DNA from: CAMEON01 sp045602325
GTDB taxonomy: Bacteria > Bacillota > Clostridia > Oscillospirales > CAG-272
Assembly: GCA_045602325.1 (NCBI GenBank)
Contig: JAZSBH010000076.1
Location: 1-10,498 of the forward strand
DNA length: 10,498 nt
Reading direction: 5' to 3'
Shown here in pieces: positions 1-7,958 of the stretch. The stretch's first letter is position 1. Every line of letters begins with the position of its first letter. The position numbers were made by a program, and so were the translations under genes. The notes under the pieces were generated by a model that was given only the letters and a program-made list of their open reading frames with translations, had not been told where the DNA came from and did not search any database.

Positions 1-7
1 TGGGAGT

Positions 8-37
8 CCAGAACCCTTTTTGCCAAAAGGGTTCTGG
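8..37. repeat. Perfect 13-bp inverted repeat (intergenic palindrome)
   Basis: Bases 8-20 (CCAGAACCCTTTT) are the exact reverse complement of bases 25-37, around a 4-base loop TGCC. No clear T-run follows on the + strand and only a short non-T tail exists on the - strand, so it is not a textbook intrinsic terminator. It could still end the gene to the left of the window. Paired with the second hairpin at 46-64 it looks like one of the dispersed palindromic intergenic elements common in gut Clostridia; that resemblance is from memory, not from a search. Confidence 0.7.
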
Positions 38-45
38 TGGGGGGT

Positions 46-64
46 GAGGGGGCAAAGCCCCCTC
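46..64. repeat. Second inverted repeat, 8-bp GC stem with AAA loop
   Basis: GAGGGGGC at 46-53 pairs exactly with GCCCCCTC at 57-64 around an AAA loop. It lies only eight bases after the first palindrome, giving a two-hairpin block between the left edge and the first gene. The stem is almost all G-C and has no T-tract after it, so a repeat or RNA-structure element is more likely than a simple terminator. Confidence 0.65.
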
Positions 65-117
65 GATAAACCCAAATTTAAAGCATTCACCCCCATTCAT
101 CAGAAAGGAGCCACACC

Positions 118-1152
118 ATGAAACACTACCTTCTCCCCAAAAACGGCCACTTCTACAAGGCCAATCTCCACACCCACACCACTTGCTCCGACGGCTCCAA
201 GACCCCCGAGGAGATTAAGGAGATCTACAAGGCCCACGGTTACTCGGTGGTCGCCTACACCGATCACGACGTCATGATCGATCACTCGGATCTGAACGAC
301 GAGAACTTTCTGGCCATCACCTCTCACGAGGTGGAAACAAACGGTCCTTCCATCGGAGGCTCCTTTACCGCCACCCCCTGCTATCACCTGAATTTCTATG
401 CCCCCGTCCCGGATCAGACCGACTATGTCTGCCCCAACCCCAACTATGCCTGGGGCAACGCCCGATCCATTGCTGATACACAGCCCCACTACAAGGGGAA
501 CTACACCCGCGTCTACTCGATGGAGGGACAGAACGAAATGATTGCCGAGGCTCGCGCCAAGGGGTATCTGGTCAGCTACAACCACCCCGACTGGTCGCTC
601 CAGAGCTACCCCGACTACATCGGCCTTGAGGGCATTACCGCCGTGGAGGTCTACAACACCGGCTGTGTGGTAGGCGGCTGGGTTCTGGACAAGGGGGATC
701 ACGCCCTAGATCACTTCCTCAAGGCGGGCAAGCGGGTCTACCCCGTAGCTACCGACGATAACCACGGAAACCACGATATGTGCGGCGGTTGGGTGCGCTT
801 CAAGGCGCCTAACCTGACCTACGACAACATCTTCAATGCCTATTCCAAGGGTGACTTCTACGCCTCCTGGGGACCCGAGCTGGAGTCTCTGTACCTGGAG
901 GACGGTGTTTTTAAGATGGACTTCCCCGCCGTCCCCCACCTGGTGTCCGCCGAGGTGCACACCGCCGTCCGCTACTGTGACGTACGGAGAGGCAGAGACA
1001 TGACCCACGCCGAATTCGATCTGAACGGCTACATGAATGAAATCAAGCGCATTGGCTTCCCTCTTGACCGCGCCTATTTCCGTGTGGTGATTACCGACGA
1101 ACGCGGCAACAGAGCCTTGACGAGAGGCTATTTCCTGGATGAATTGGAGTAA
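118..1152 (+). CDS. PHP-domain metallohydrolase (predicted phosphoesterase), 344 aa
   Basis: This is a stand-alone PHP (polymerase and histidinol phosphatase) domain protein, a family of metal-dependent phosphoesterases. The metal-binding motifs are present in order: HTHTTCSDG (H18, H20, D25), YTDHD (D49, H50), a SHEVE segment around E71-E73, H90, YNHPD (H156) and TDDNHG (D213/D214, H216). The site therefore looks intact. There is no signal peptide or membrane segment, so it should be cytoplasmic. The start at 118 has a good Shine-Dalgarno AAAGGAG at 104-110. It is the first visible gene of a four-gene same-strand run ending in uvrA; the next start is 10 bases after its stop. Family members act on phosphate esters such as histidinol phosphate, nucleotides or nucleic-acid ends, but the substrate here cannot be read from the sequence. 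The fold assignment is confident, the reaction is not. Confidence 0.88.
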   Translation: MKHYLLPKNGHFYKANLHTHTTCSDGSKTPEEIKEIYKAHGYSVVAYTDHDVMIDHSDLNDENFLAITSHEVETNGPSIGGSFTATPCYHLNFYAPVPDQTDYVCPNPNYAWGNARSIADTQPHYKGNYTRVYSMEGQNEMIAEARAKGYLVSYNHPDWSLQSYPDYIGLEGITAVEVYNTGCVVGGWVLDKGDHALDHFLKAGKRVYPVATDDNHGNHDMCGGWVRFKAPNLTYDNIFNAYSKGDFYASWGPELESLYLEDGVFKMDFPAVPHLVSAEVHTAVRYCDVRRGRDMTHAEFDLNGYMNEIKRIGFPLDRAYFRVVITDERGNRALTRGYFLDELE

Positions 1153-1162
1153 ACGGTAAACT

Positions 1163-1726
1163 ATGAGCAACAAAAAACATAAGGGCGACCACGGCAAGCG
1201 CGCTGAACGTCATGCCGCCTCTAAAAATCAGGAAATTCTGAAGAACCCCGCCACCGCTGACAAGCCCCGTCGGGTATTTCTGCGTAACGCGGTCTACATC
1301 TGGGCAACCCTTGGGGTCGTCCTGGCTTGCATCGGTATAATTGCCCTCATCGGTGTTCTGGGCTGGTGGGAGAATGTCTTCGTCTCCATCGTAACCATAC
1401 TTATCGGCGCCTTCGGGTGTATGTGTGTATACGATCTCGCTCTGCTGTTTACCGCCTGTATCACCTTCGGTGAGGGCATGGTCAACGCAGGAAAAAACGA
1501 GCAGGGACATCTCATGGTGTTCCACGCCTCCTCGGTCACCCGTCTGGAAATGCGAGACAAGGACGATAAAGTTCTACCCGACGGTCTGGCCGTGTACAAG
1601 AACGCCGAGCTGGTCTTTATTATGGAGAGCGGGCGAGTGAATCGTCGCAAGGTCAGTCGTCTGACGGCCAAGCAGTATGACAAGGTCAAGGCAGCACTTG
1701 AGGGGGAGAGGAAATTCGGCGCATGA
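1163..1726 (+). CDS. Small membrane protein with two helices and soluble C-terminal domain, 187 aa
   Basis: I do not recognise the family. Residues 1-42 are highly charged and basic, followed by two strongly hydrophobic segments at about 43-68 and 72-100 separated by a short WWEN turn. A soluble, charged tail covers about 103-187. The positive N-terminus suggests both ends are cytoplasmic. The tail alternates short hydrophobic strands with polar turns (RLEMRDKDDKVLPDG, then LAVYKNAELVFIME) and ends in a basic helix. This loosely recalls the bacterial PH-like domains on small membrane proteins, but that is only an impression. A GGAG overlapping the preceding stop (1146-1149) is the best ribosome site, with long spacing of 13 bases. 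The stop overlaps the next start (ATGA at 1723-1726), so translation is probably coupled to the HEAT-repeat gene, which suggests the two products work together. Confidence 0.75.
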   Translation: MSNKKHKGDHGKRAERHAASKNQEILKNPATADKPRRVFLRNAVYIWATLGVVLACIGIIALIGVLGWWENVFVSIVTILIGAFGCMCVYDLALLFTACITFGEGMVNAGKNEQGHLMVFHASSVTRLEMRDKDDKVLPDGLAVYKNAELVFIMESGRVNRRKVSRLTAKQYDKVKAALEGERKFGA

Positions 1727-3360
1727 GCTTTATTACGCATGTTAAACGAAACGATTGGTGGAAAGGACAGCTTCCGCTTTACCAAAAGGCCCTGTCGAAC
1801 GGAGATCTATCGGTGATTGCCGATATATACTCGGTCTTTGGCCACAGTCAGGGTGCGCGCAGTGAAAACCGCCACAAAAAGCAAGCCGCCGCTATGCTCT
1901 GCACCTGTTTAGACGGCATGGAAGGCCGCCAAATCATGGGGATATTGGATCGATTCGGCTACAGCAGCCGCATGGAATGGTTCGTGGACTGGCGGGAGCA
2001 GGATCCCCGCGAGTTTCTCACCCCCACCATGACCCCCGTCGAGCGGTTCTGGGTGCTGGCTCTGGCCACCGCCCACCCCTGCGGTTATCTGCGAGAGAAG
2101 GCGTTTTTCGCGCTGGAACACGAAAATGACCGACGGGCTTTGGGCATGGCTTTGTTGGGCCTATGCGACCACGTAGGCAAGGTACGGAAGGCCGCTGAAG
2201 GGCTGTTGACCGCCAAGCTGCAAACCGCCGCCCCCGCCGAGCTGTGCGGGGCGATTGCCTACGCCATTCCCGTTCTGCGGTCGGAGCATGCCAACCCATG
2301 GGCGGCCGATCCCGCCTCGGGCTTTGCGGCGTACATCCGCGCGCTGGGTGCCGCCGAGTGCCGCGCGGAGTTGGAAAAAGCCTTGACCGACGGGGATATT
2401 CGTGTCAGACAGTTCTGTCTGCGAGTGCTAAGGTACTCCGAGGAAAACAGGGCTTTGCTACTGGATCGGCTCTCCCGTGAGGACGACCCCAATCTGCGGA
2501 GAGAGATATTTTCGCGGCTGACCGAGCAGGGGCTTCCCCCGGCCGATCTCCCCGCCATCCCTGAGGCCGTGGAGGTCATGCTCCGAGACAGATTCCCCCG
2601 CAACCGCTACGAAGGACTGTTGTGGCTCTGCCGCCACCACCCCGAAGGTGCGCGGGATGCGGTCATGCACGCCCTCACCGATCCTCATGCCGCCGTCCGT
2701 GCCGTGGCGCAGGAGTGGGCGAAAAAATTGGATGTCGGCTTCTTGGCCGTGGCATACTATCGGGAGAAACTGACAGCCTGCACCAAGGGTGATCCTTCCC
2801 TACCCGCTTTGCTCTACGGACTCAGCGAGGTGGGAGACACTTCCGATCTGGCACATATCACTCCCTATTTGACCCATGAACGCGCCGCTGTGGTATCCGC
2901 AGCCATGACCGCTCTGGTGCGGTTAACTCCCACCGAGGACATGGAATCGGTGGCCGCGCACCTGACCGAAGCGCTGCTCGATCCCCGCGCGGGGGTGGTG
3001 AAGACCGCGTCCCTGCTCCTGTTCAAAATGGGCTGTCCCGATGGAGTGCGTGTCACAGAGATCATGACCGAGACCGACTCCGAGCTGACCCGCGTGCGGT
3101 GCCTGACGGTGCTGTCCCGCGCGGGCAAATGGCGGAGGCTCATCGGCATCCTGACCGCCCTGAGCCTGGGCGGGGACTTTCTCACCCGCAAGGCTACGGC
3201 TATGCTGGAGCGGTGGGTGATCACCTGCAATGACTCCTTCGCCAAGCCTACATGGAAAGAGGCCGAGGAGGCAGAAAGCCTGATCGAGCTCTGCCGAAGG
3301 CAGGATAAGATCACCGACGAACCAACAAAGAAACTGAAATTTATCATCGCTACAAAATAA
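1723..3360 (+). CDS. HEAT-repeat protein, 545 aa, function unknown
   Basis: The protein is almost wholly alpha-helical by composition and carries many degenerate HEAT-type repeats. The recurring pattern is an acidic or proline turn, then V-R and a hydrophobic helix: about 149-160 (DHVGKVRKAAEG), 223-236 (DGDIRVRQFCLRVL), 254-266, 320-333 (DPHAAVRAVAQEWA), 384-399, 420-435 and 453-466. HEAT solenoids are protein- or nucleic-acid-binding scaffolds. No catalytic motif, signal peptide or membrane helix is evident, so a cytoplasmic adaptor is likely. The start ATG overlaps the stop of the membrane-protein gene and has a purine-rich GGGGGAGAGGA upstream. uvrA follows after 18 bases. A tie to DNA repair is tempting because the AlkC/AlkD glycosylases are HEAT-like, but this protein is far longer and I cannot point to their active-site residues. 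Treat any such link as speculation. Confidence 0.82.
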   Translation: MSFITHVKRNDWWKGQLPLYQKALSNGDLSVIADIYSVFGHSQGARSENRHKKQAAAMLCTCLDGMEGRQIMGILDRFGYSSRMEWFVDWREQDPREFLTPTMTPVERFWVLALATAHPCGYLREKAFFALEHENDRRALGMALLGLCDHVGKVRKAAEGLLTAKLQTAAPAELCGAIAYAIPVLRSEHANPWAADPASGFAAYIRALGAAECRAELEKALTDGDIRVRQFCLRVLRYSEENRALLLDRLSREDDPNLRREIFSRLTEQGLPPADLPAIPEAVEVMLRDRFPRNRYEGLLWLCRHHPEGARDAVMHALTDPHAAVRAVAQEWAKKLDVGFLAVAYYREKLTACTKGDPSLPALLYGLSEVGDTSDLAHITPYLTHERAAVVSAAMTALVRLTPTEDMESVAAHLTEALLDPRAGVVKTASLLLFKMGCPDGVRVTEIMTETDSELTRVRCLTVLSRAGKWRRLIGILTALSLGGDFLTRKATAMLERWVITCNDSFAKPTWKEAEEAESLIELCRRQDKITDEPTKKLKFIIATK

Positions 3361-3378
3361 AGGAAACCGTTATCGAAT

Positions 3379-6207
3379 ATGCAAAAATCCATCATCATCA
3401 AAGGCGCCCGCGTGCACAATCTCAAAAACGTGGACGTCACCATCCCCCGCGACAAGCTGGTGGTCATGACGGGGCTCTCGGGCTCGGGTAAGTCCTCCCT
3501 GGCCTTCGATACCATCTACGCCGAGGGACACCGAAGATTCGTGGAATCCCTGTCCTCCTACGCCCGTATGTTTTTGGGGCAGATGGACAAGCCCGACGTG
3601 GACCTCATCGAAGGTCTTTCCCCCGCCATTTCCATCGACCAGAAGACCACCTCCAAGAATCCCCGCTCCACGGTGGGTACGGTCACCGAAATCTACGACT
3701 ACCTCCGTCTGCTCTACGCCCGCGTGGGTGTGCCCCATTGCCCCGTATGCGGCAAGGAGATCCGCCAACAAACGGTAGATCAGATCATCGAGCGCATCCT
3801 GGGACTGCCCGAGGGAACCCGCTTCATGGTGCTCTCCCCCGTGGTGCGCGCCCAAAAGGGTATGCACGAAAAGGTGCTCGCCGACGCCAAGAAAAAGGGC
3901 TACGTCCGCGTTCGCGTGGACGGCAGCATCTACGATCTCTCCGAAGAGATCAAGCTGGATAAGAATAAGAAGCACACCATCGAGATCGTGGTGGACCGTC
4001 TGGTCATGCGAGAGGGCATCCGCTCGCGGCTGTCCGACTCGGTAGAGAACGCCCTGACCGCCGCCGAGGGGAGGCTGACCATTCTGACCGTTCCCAGGGA
4101 CGGCGAGGAGGAGCAGGAGCTGTCCTTCTCCCAGACCTACGCCTGCGAGGAGCACGGCATCTCCTTCGGCGAGCTGGAGCCACGCATCTTCTCCTTCAAC
4201 AACCCTGCGGGCGCCTGTCCTCACTGTGCGGGCATTGGCGATATGCAGAGAATCGCCGTCAAAAAGCTCATTCCCCACCCCGAAATGACCCTGTGGGAGG
4301 GTGCCATCCAGGTCAACGGCTTCAAGACCCTTGACCCCCAGAGCTGGAACGGCCCCCTCTTTGAGGCGGTGGGCAAGAAGCACGGCTTCCACATGGATCA
4401 ACCCATCAGCACCTTCTCCAAGGAAGCCCTGAATGTGCTGTACTACGGCTCGGGCGACGACACCTACACCATCACCCGCCATTTCGGGGATCGCGCCACC
4501 CACCAGACCGTCAAATTCGAGGGCGTAGTGGGCATCATGGAGTCCCGCATCCGTCAGGGCGGCTGGGGCTCCGACAGCTACGAGGAATTCGTGGAGGACG
4601 CTCCCTGCCCCGAGTGCCACGGCAAGCGGCTCAATCCCATGGTGCTGGCTGTCACCGTCGGCGGGCTGAATATCGACGATTTCTGTGCTCTTTCCGTCAA
4701 GGACGCGCTGGACTTCATCACCAACCTCCGCTTGGAGGGCTCCGAAGCAGTGATCGCCAAGGAGATCGTCAAGGAGATCAAGGCGCGGCTGGGCTTCCTG
4801 GTCAGCGTTGGTTTGGACTACCTGACCCTCTCCCGCAAGGCAGGTACCCTGTCGGGCGGCGAGGCACAGCGCATCCGTCTGGCGACCCAGATCGGCTCGG
4901 CGCTGGTGGGAGTTCTGTATATCCTGGACGAGCCCTCCATCGGCCTGCACCAACGGGACAACACCAAGCTCATCGCCACCCTCAAAAAGCTCCGCGATCT
5001 GGGCAACACCGTCATCGTGGTGGAGCACGACGAGGAGACCATGGAGGAATCCGACTATATCGTGGATATCGGTCCCGGAGCGGGCATCCACGGCGGTAAG
5101 GTCGTCGCGGCAGGCACTCCCAAAGAGGTGGGGGCAGACCCCAACTCCATCACGGGTGCGTATCTGTCGGGGCGCAAGTGCATTGAGGTCCCCTCGGCGC
5201 GCCGCCCCGGCAACGGCCACACCCTGACGGTCTACGGTGCCGCCGAGCATAATCTGAAGCACATTCGGGTAGACATTCCCCTGGGCAAGTTCGTCTGCGT
5301 GACGGGTGTATCGGGATCGGGAAAATCTTCGTTGGTCAACGGAATCCTCTATCCCGTACTGGCCCACGATCTCAACCGTGCCACGACCTACCCGGGCGAG
5401 CACGACCGCATGGAAGGCATCGAGCATCTGGACAAGGTCATCGCCATTGACCAGTCCCCCATCGGACGTACCCCACGCTCCAATCGCGCCACCTACACCT
5501 CTCTGTTCAACGACATCCGCGACCTTTTCGCCAAAACACAGGACGCCAACGCCAAGGGCTTTGGCCCCGGTCGTTTCTCCTTCAACGTCAAGGGCGGCCG
5601 CTGTGAGGCCTGCGAGGGCGACGGTGTCAAGAAGATCGAAATGCACTTTCTCCCCGACATTTACGTCACCTGCGACGTCTGCAAGGGCAAGCGGTACAAT
5701 CGAGACACGCTGGAGGTCAAATACAAGGGCAAGAGCATTTTCGACGTGCTGGACATGACGGTGGAGGAAGGGCTCACCTTCTTCGACGGCATGCCCAAGA
5801 TCAAGCGCAAGCTCCAGACCCTCTTTGACGTGGGACTGGGCTATATCAAGATCGGTCAGTCCTCCACTACCTTGTCGGGCGGCGAGGCACAGCGTGTCAA
5901 GCTGGCCGCCGAGTTGGCCAAGCGGGGCACGGGCAAGACCATCTATATTCTGGACGAGCCCACCACGGGTCTGCACACCGACGACGTGGCCAGACTTCTG
6001 ACCGTCCTGCAACGCCTCTGCGACGGCGGGAACACGGTGCTGGTCATTGAGCACAATCTGGACGTCATCAAGTGCGCCGACCACATCATCGACCTGGGAC
6101 CCGAAGGGGGCGCGGGCGGCGGTACGGTGGTCGCCACGGGTACACCCGAGGAGGTGGCACAGGTGCCGCAGTCCTATACGGGGCAGTTTTTGAAGAAAAA
6201 GTTATAA
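3379..6207 (+). CDS. uvrA: UvrA, excinuclease ABC subunit A, 942 aa
   Basis: UvrA is the damage-sensing ATPase of nucleotide excision repair; its dimer scans DNA and loads UvrB. Two ABC ATPase modules are visible. Module I has Walker A GLSGSGKSS at 32-40, signature LSGGEAQR at 491-498 and Walker B ILDEP at 515-519. Module II has Walker A GVSGSGKSS at 643-651, signature LSGGEAQR at 832-839 and Walker B ILDEP at 857-861. The C-terminal zinc finger is complete (C742, C745, C765, C768). In the first zinc finger the usual CxxC is CEEH (C256, H259), paired with C280/C283. The length matches the family (about 940-950). The N-terminus (IIIKGARVHNLKNV) fits the usual family start, so ATG 3379 is chosen although the AGGA at 3361-3364 is weak and 14 bases away. 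It is last in its operon and converges with the MATE gene. Confidence 0.99.
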   Translation: MQKSIIIKGARVHNLKNVDVTIPRDKLVVMTGLSGSGKSSLAFDTIYAEGHRRFVESLSSYARMFLGQMDKPDVDLIEGLSPAISIDQKTTSKNPRSTVGTVTEIYDYLRLLYARVGVPHCPVCGKEIRQQTVDQIIERILGLPEGTRFMVLSPVVRAQKGMHEKVLADAKKKGYVRVRVDGSIYDLSEEIKLDKNKKHTIEIVVDRLVMREGIRSRLSDSVENALTAAEGRLTILTVPRDGEEEQELSFSQTYACEEHGISFGELEPRIFSFNNPAGACPHCAGIGDMQRIAVKKLIPHPEMTLWEGAIQVNGFKTLDPQSWNGPLFEAVGKKHGFHMDQPISTFSKEALNVLYYGSGDDTYTITRHFGDRATHQTVKFEGVVGIMESRIRQGGWGSDSYEEFVEDAPCPECHGKRLNPMVLAVTVGGLNIDDFCALSVKDALDFITNLRLEGSEAVIAKEIVKEIKARLGFLVSVGLDYLTLSRKAGTLSGGEAQRIRLATQIGSALVGVLYILDEPSIGLHQRDNTKLIATLKKLRDLGNTVIVVEHDEETMEESDYIVDIGPGAGIHGGKVVAAGTPKEVGADPNSITGAYLSGRKCIEVPSARRPGNGHTLTVYGAAEHNLKHIRVDIPLGKFVCVTGVSGSGKSSLVNGILYPVLAHDLNRATTYPGEHDRMEGIEHLDKVIAIDQSPIGRTPRSNRATYTSLFNDIRDLFAKTQDANAKGFGPGRFSFNVKGGRCEACEGDGVKKIEMHFLPDIYVTCDVCKGKRYNRDTLEVKYKGKSIFDVLDMTVEEGLTFFDGMPKIKRKLQTLFDVGLGYIKIGQSSTTLSGGEAQRVKLAAELAKRGTGKTIYILDEPTTGLHTDDVARLLTVLQRLCDGGNTVLVIEHNLDVIKCADHIIDLGPEGGAGGGTVVATGTPEEVAQVPQSYTGQFLKKKL

Positions 6208-6243
6208 AGAAAAAGGGACTTTCTCGACATGAGAGAGTCCCTT
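6199..6243 (-). terminator. Intrinsic terminator of the MATE gene, in the uvrA/MATE convergent gap
   Basis: Bases 6213-6225 pair with 6231-6243 around loop GACAT: 13 positions, all paired on the + strand if one U-G wobble is allowed, one A-C mismatch on the - strand. Read on the - strand the stem is followed by a T-rich tail (TTTTTCTTTATAAC), the usual layout of an intrinsic terminator for the exporter. The tail runs into the last codons of uvrA. On the + strand no T-run follows, so termination of the uvrA transcript here would be weaker or rely on the stem alone. Confidence 0.75.
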
Positions 6244-6255
6244 GGGTTATGTATA

Positions 6256-7671
6256 TCAGGTTTCAGTCTGCATCTCGGCGGTTGATCGCGTCAGCTTCTT
6301 CATCCACTTATACCGATTCACCTTCACGAACGCCGCGCCGCACTTGAAGACCTGGTCGGCGTTGAGGCAGGCGATGACCGCCACGGGAGGCCACTCAAGC
6401 ACAAAGGCCGCCAGGAGGGACACGGGGATCACAATGCCCCAAATGCTGATCAGGTCGTTGACCAGCACGAACTTCGCGTCTCCGCCGCCGCGGATGATGC
6501 CGGTGGCTACGGGCATCTGGTAGGCAGTGCCAAAGCCGGTGACGCAGAGAACAAGGATGAACTGCAACGCCATCTCATAGGTCTCCAGGGATAGGTCGGG
6601 GGAGATGACCGCATACAGGTTGACGATAGGCACGCGAAGGAGGAATAAAAGGGTAGAGGTACATACACCGATGCCCACGAACATAAGCTGGAGGGTTTGG
6701 GCATAAGATTTGATCACATCCATTCTACCACTTCCTATCGCTTTTCCTATGAGCACCGCCGCCGCCGAAGAGGCACCCACGATGGCAACCTTCAGCATCT
6801 GATACAAGGTGGAGGCGATGGAATTGGCGGCAATGGCTGAGCCGGCTCCGGCTCCGTTGTCCATGTGGCCGAGGATGACGGTCTGGAGCATCACCGCCCC
6901 GCCGAACATGAGAGAAGTGAACAGGAAGGGACGCACCAATTTCAGGTAATCCTTGACCAGGAGCTTGTCCATGCGGAAGAAATCACGCACTCTCCAGCAG
7001 AGCTTTTTGTCCATACACAAGAGGTAGATCAGCACGATCACCAGCTCCATGACTCGCGCCGAAAGGGTGGCGATGGCCGCACCCGTAACCCCCAGGCGGG
7101 GTGCGCCCAAATGGCCTTCGATGAGCAGGTAATTCAGCCCGCAGTTGACCACCAGAGTGGATACAGATACCCAGAAGCCGATGCGCACCGTCTCCGCGCT
7201 TCGCAGGACGGCCAGCAGGAGGTTTGTTAGGGCAAAGACCAAGTAGGAGTACTTCATGATCCGCAGGTATTCCACTCCCGCCGCGTGAATGGCAGGATCA
7301 GAGGTAAATAGGGACACCACGCCCTCGGGGGTGATGGCGGCTACGGTGAACAGGAGCAAGGACAACACCGTTCCCAAAAGCAGTGCCCCCACGGCGAATC
7401 GCTTGATGGGCTCGGTCCGCTTCTGTCCCCAGTACTGACTGCCCAGCACCACCACCGCGTCCCCCGCCCCCAGCATGAGCTGTTGGAACAGAAACTGCAC
7501 CTGATTGACGGCACTGACACCCGCCATGGCAGACTCGCTGTACGCGCTGACCATGACGTTGTCCAGAAGGTTGACTCCCAGGGTGATGATGTTGTAGAGG
7601 ACGAGGACGGACCAGACCGAGAAGAAGTCTTTATAAAAGGATTTTTCTTTGGTAATATGGATTTTAGCCAT
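6256..7671 (-). CDS. MATE-family multidrug/toxin exporter, 471 aa
   Basis: This is an integral membrane antiporter of the MATE (multidrug and toxic compound extrusion) family, which expels cationic or organic compounds using a Na+ or H+ gradient. It contains about twelve hydrophobic segments in two six-helix halves. Helix 1 ends in a LGVNLLDNVMV segment (N34, D37), followed by SAMAGVSAVNQVQF and GDAVVVLGSQYWGQ (about 70-83), all typical of the family. The NYLLIEG...LGVTGAAIAT stretch in the first half is also characteristic. Substrate and coupling ion cannot be told. The frame stays open upstream to ATG 7740, but ATG 7671 is preferred: it has GAGG at 7681-7684 with 9-base spacing, starts at the normal family position, and avoids an unlikely Cys-rich leader. 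It lies downstream of rpsU on the same strand but behind a strong terminator, so it is probably expressed separately. Confidence 0.95.
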   Translation of the reverse strand: MAKIHITKEKSFYKDFFSVWSVLVLYNIITLGVNLLDNVMVSAYSESAMAGVSAVNQVQFLFQQLMLGAGDAVVVLGSQYWGQKRTEPIKRFAVGALLLGTVLSLLLFTVAAITPEGVVSLFTSDPAIHAAGVEYLRIMKYSYLVFALTNLLLAVLRSAETVRIGFWVSVSTLVVNCGLNYLLIEGHLGAPRLGVTGAAIATLSARVMELVIVLIYLLCMDKKLCWRVRDFFRMDKLLVKDYLKLVRPFLFTSLMFGGAVMLQTVILGHMDNGAGAGSAIAANSIASTLYQMLKVAIVGASSAAAVLIGKAIGSGRMDVIKSYAQTLQLMFVGIGVCTSTLLFLLRVPIVNLYAVISPDLSLETYEMALQFILVLCVTGFGTAYQMPVATGIIRGGGDAKFVLVNDLISIWGIVIPVSLLAAFVLEWPPVAVIACLNADQVFKCGAAFVKVNRYKWMKKLTRSTAEMQTET

Positions 7672-7741
7672 AGATATGTACCTCAATTCAAACCGTTTGT
7701 CAAGCATTTCGAAACAAAAACATACCCGCCAATGTGACATG

Positions 7742-7777
7742 AATCAAAAAACGACCCCAAAGGGTCGTTTTTTGATT
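7742..7777 (-). terminator. Strong intrinsic terminator of rpsU
   Basis: Bases 7742-7757 are the perfect reverse complement of 7762-7777 (16 bp) with a four-base loop. On either strand the GC core (CGACCC) is flanked by six A and six T residues, so it can terminate in both directions. It lies four bases past the rpsU stop and upstream of the MATE gene, which makes it the rpsU terminator and separates the two genes transcriptionally. Confidence 0.92.
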
Positions 7778-7781
7778 ACAA

Positions 7782-7958
7782 TTACTTGTACTTTCTCTTG
7801 CGTGCTGCTTCAGACTTCTTCTTGCGCTTGACGCTGGGCTTCTCGTAGTACTCACGCTTGCGAAGATCGGTCAGGATGTTCGACCGTGCGCACTGACGCT
7901 TGAAGCGGCGGAGAGCACTGTCCAGAGACTCGCCCTCTTTTACCTTGACTTCTGCCAT
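7782..7958 (-). CDS. rpsU: 30S ribosomal protein S21, 58 aa
   Basis: This is the small-subunit protein S21, which sits near the 3' end of 16S rRNA on the 30S platform and assists initiation. The sequence begins AEVKVKEGESLDSALRRFKRQ, continues with LRKREYYEKPSVKRKKKSE and ends in a basic AARKRKYK tail; this is typical S21 in sequence and length (57-60 aa in Firmicutes). The open frame extends upstream to 8063, but ATG 7958 is the true start. It is preceded by a very purine-rich GAGGGGAGGG at 7967-7976, and everything before it is unlike S21. It has its own consensus promoter (8064-8092), a leader of about 100 bases, and a perfect terminator, so it forms a single-gene unit. Confidence 0.98.
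   Translation of the reverse strand: MAEVKVKEGESLDSALRRFKRQCARSNILTDLRKREYYEKPSVKRKKKSEAARKRKYK

Noticed and set aside
1091..1525. - strand open frame opposite the PHP/membrane-protein junction
   Set aside because: It spans the junction of two + strand genes, has no ribosome site, and shows no domain features.
3370..6084. 904-codon open frame on the - strand opposite uvrA
   Set aside because: It is the antisense of a certain uvrA gene with both ATPase modules. GC-rich codon bias removes stops in this frame, and the translation is rich in H, V, G and Q repeats without domain character.
7672..7740. N-terminal extension of the MATE protein to ATG 7740
   Set aside because: The added 23 residues are Cys/Arg-rich and unlike MATE N-termini. 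ATG 7671 has a proper Shine-Dalgarno, and 7740 sits next to the rpsU terminator.
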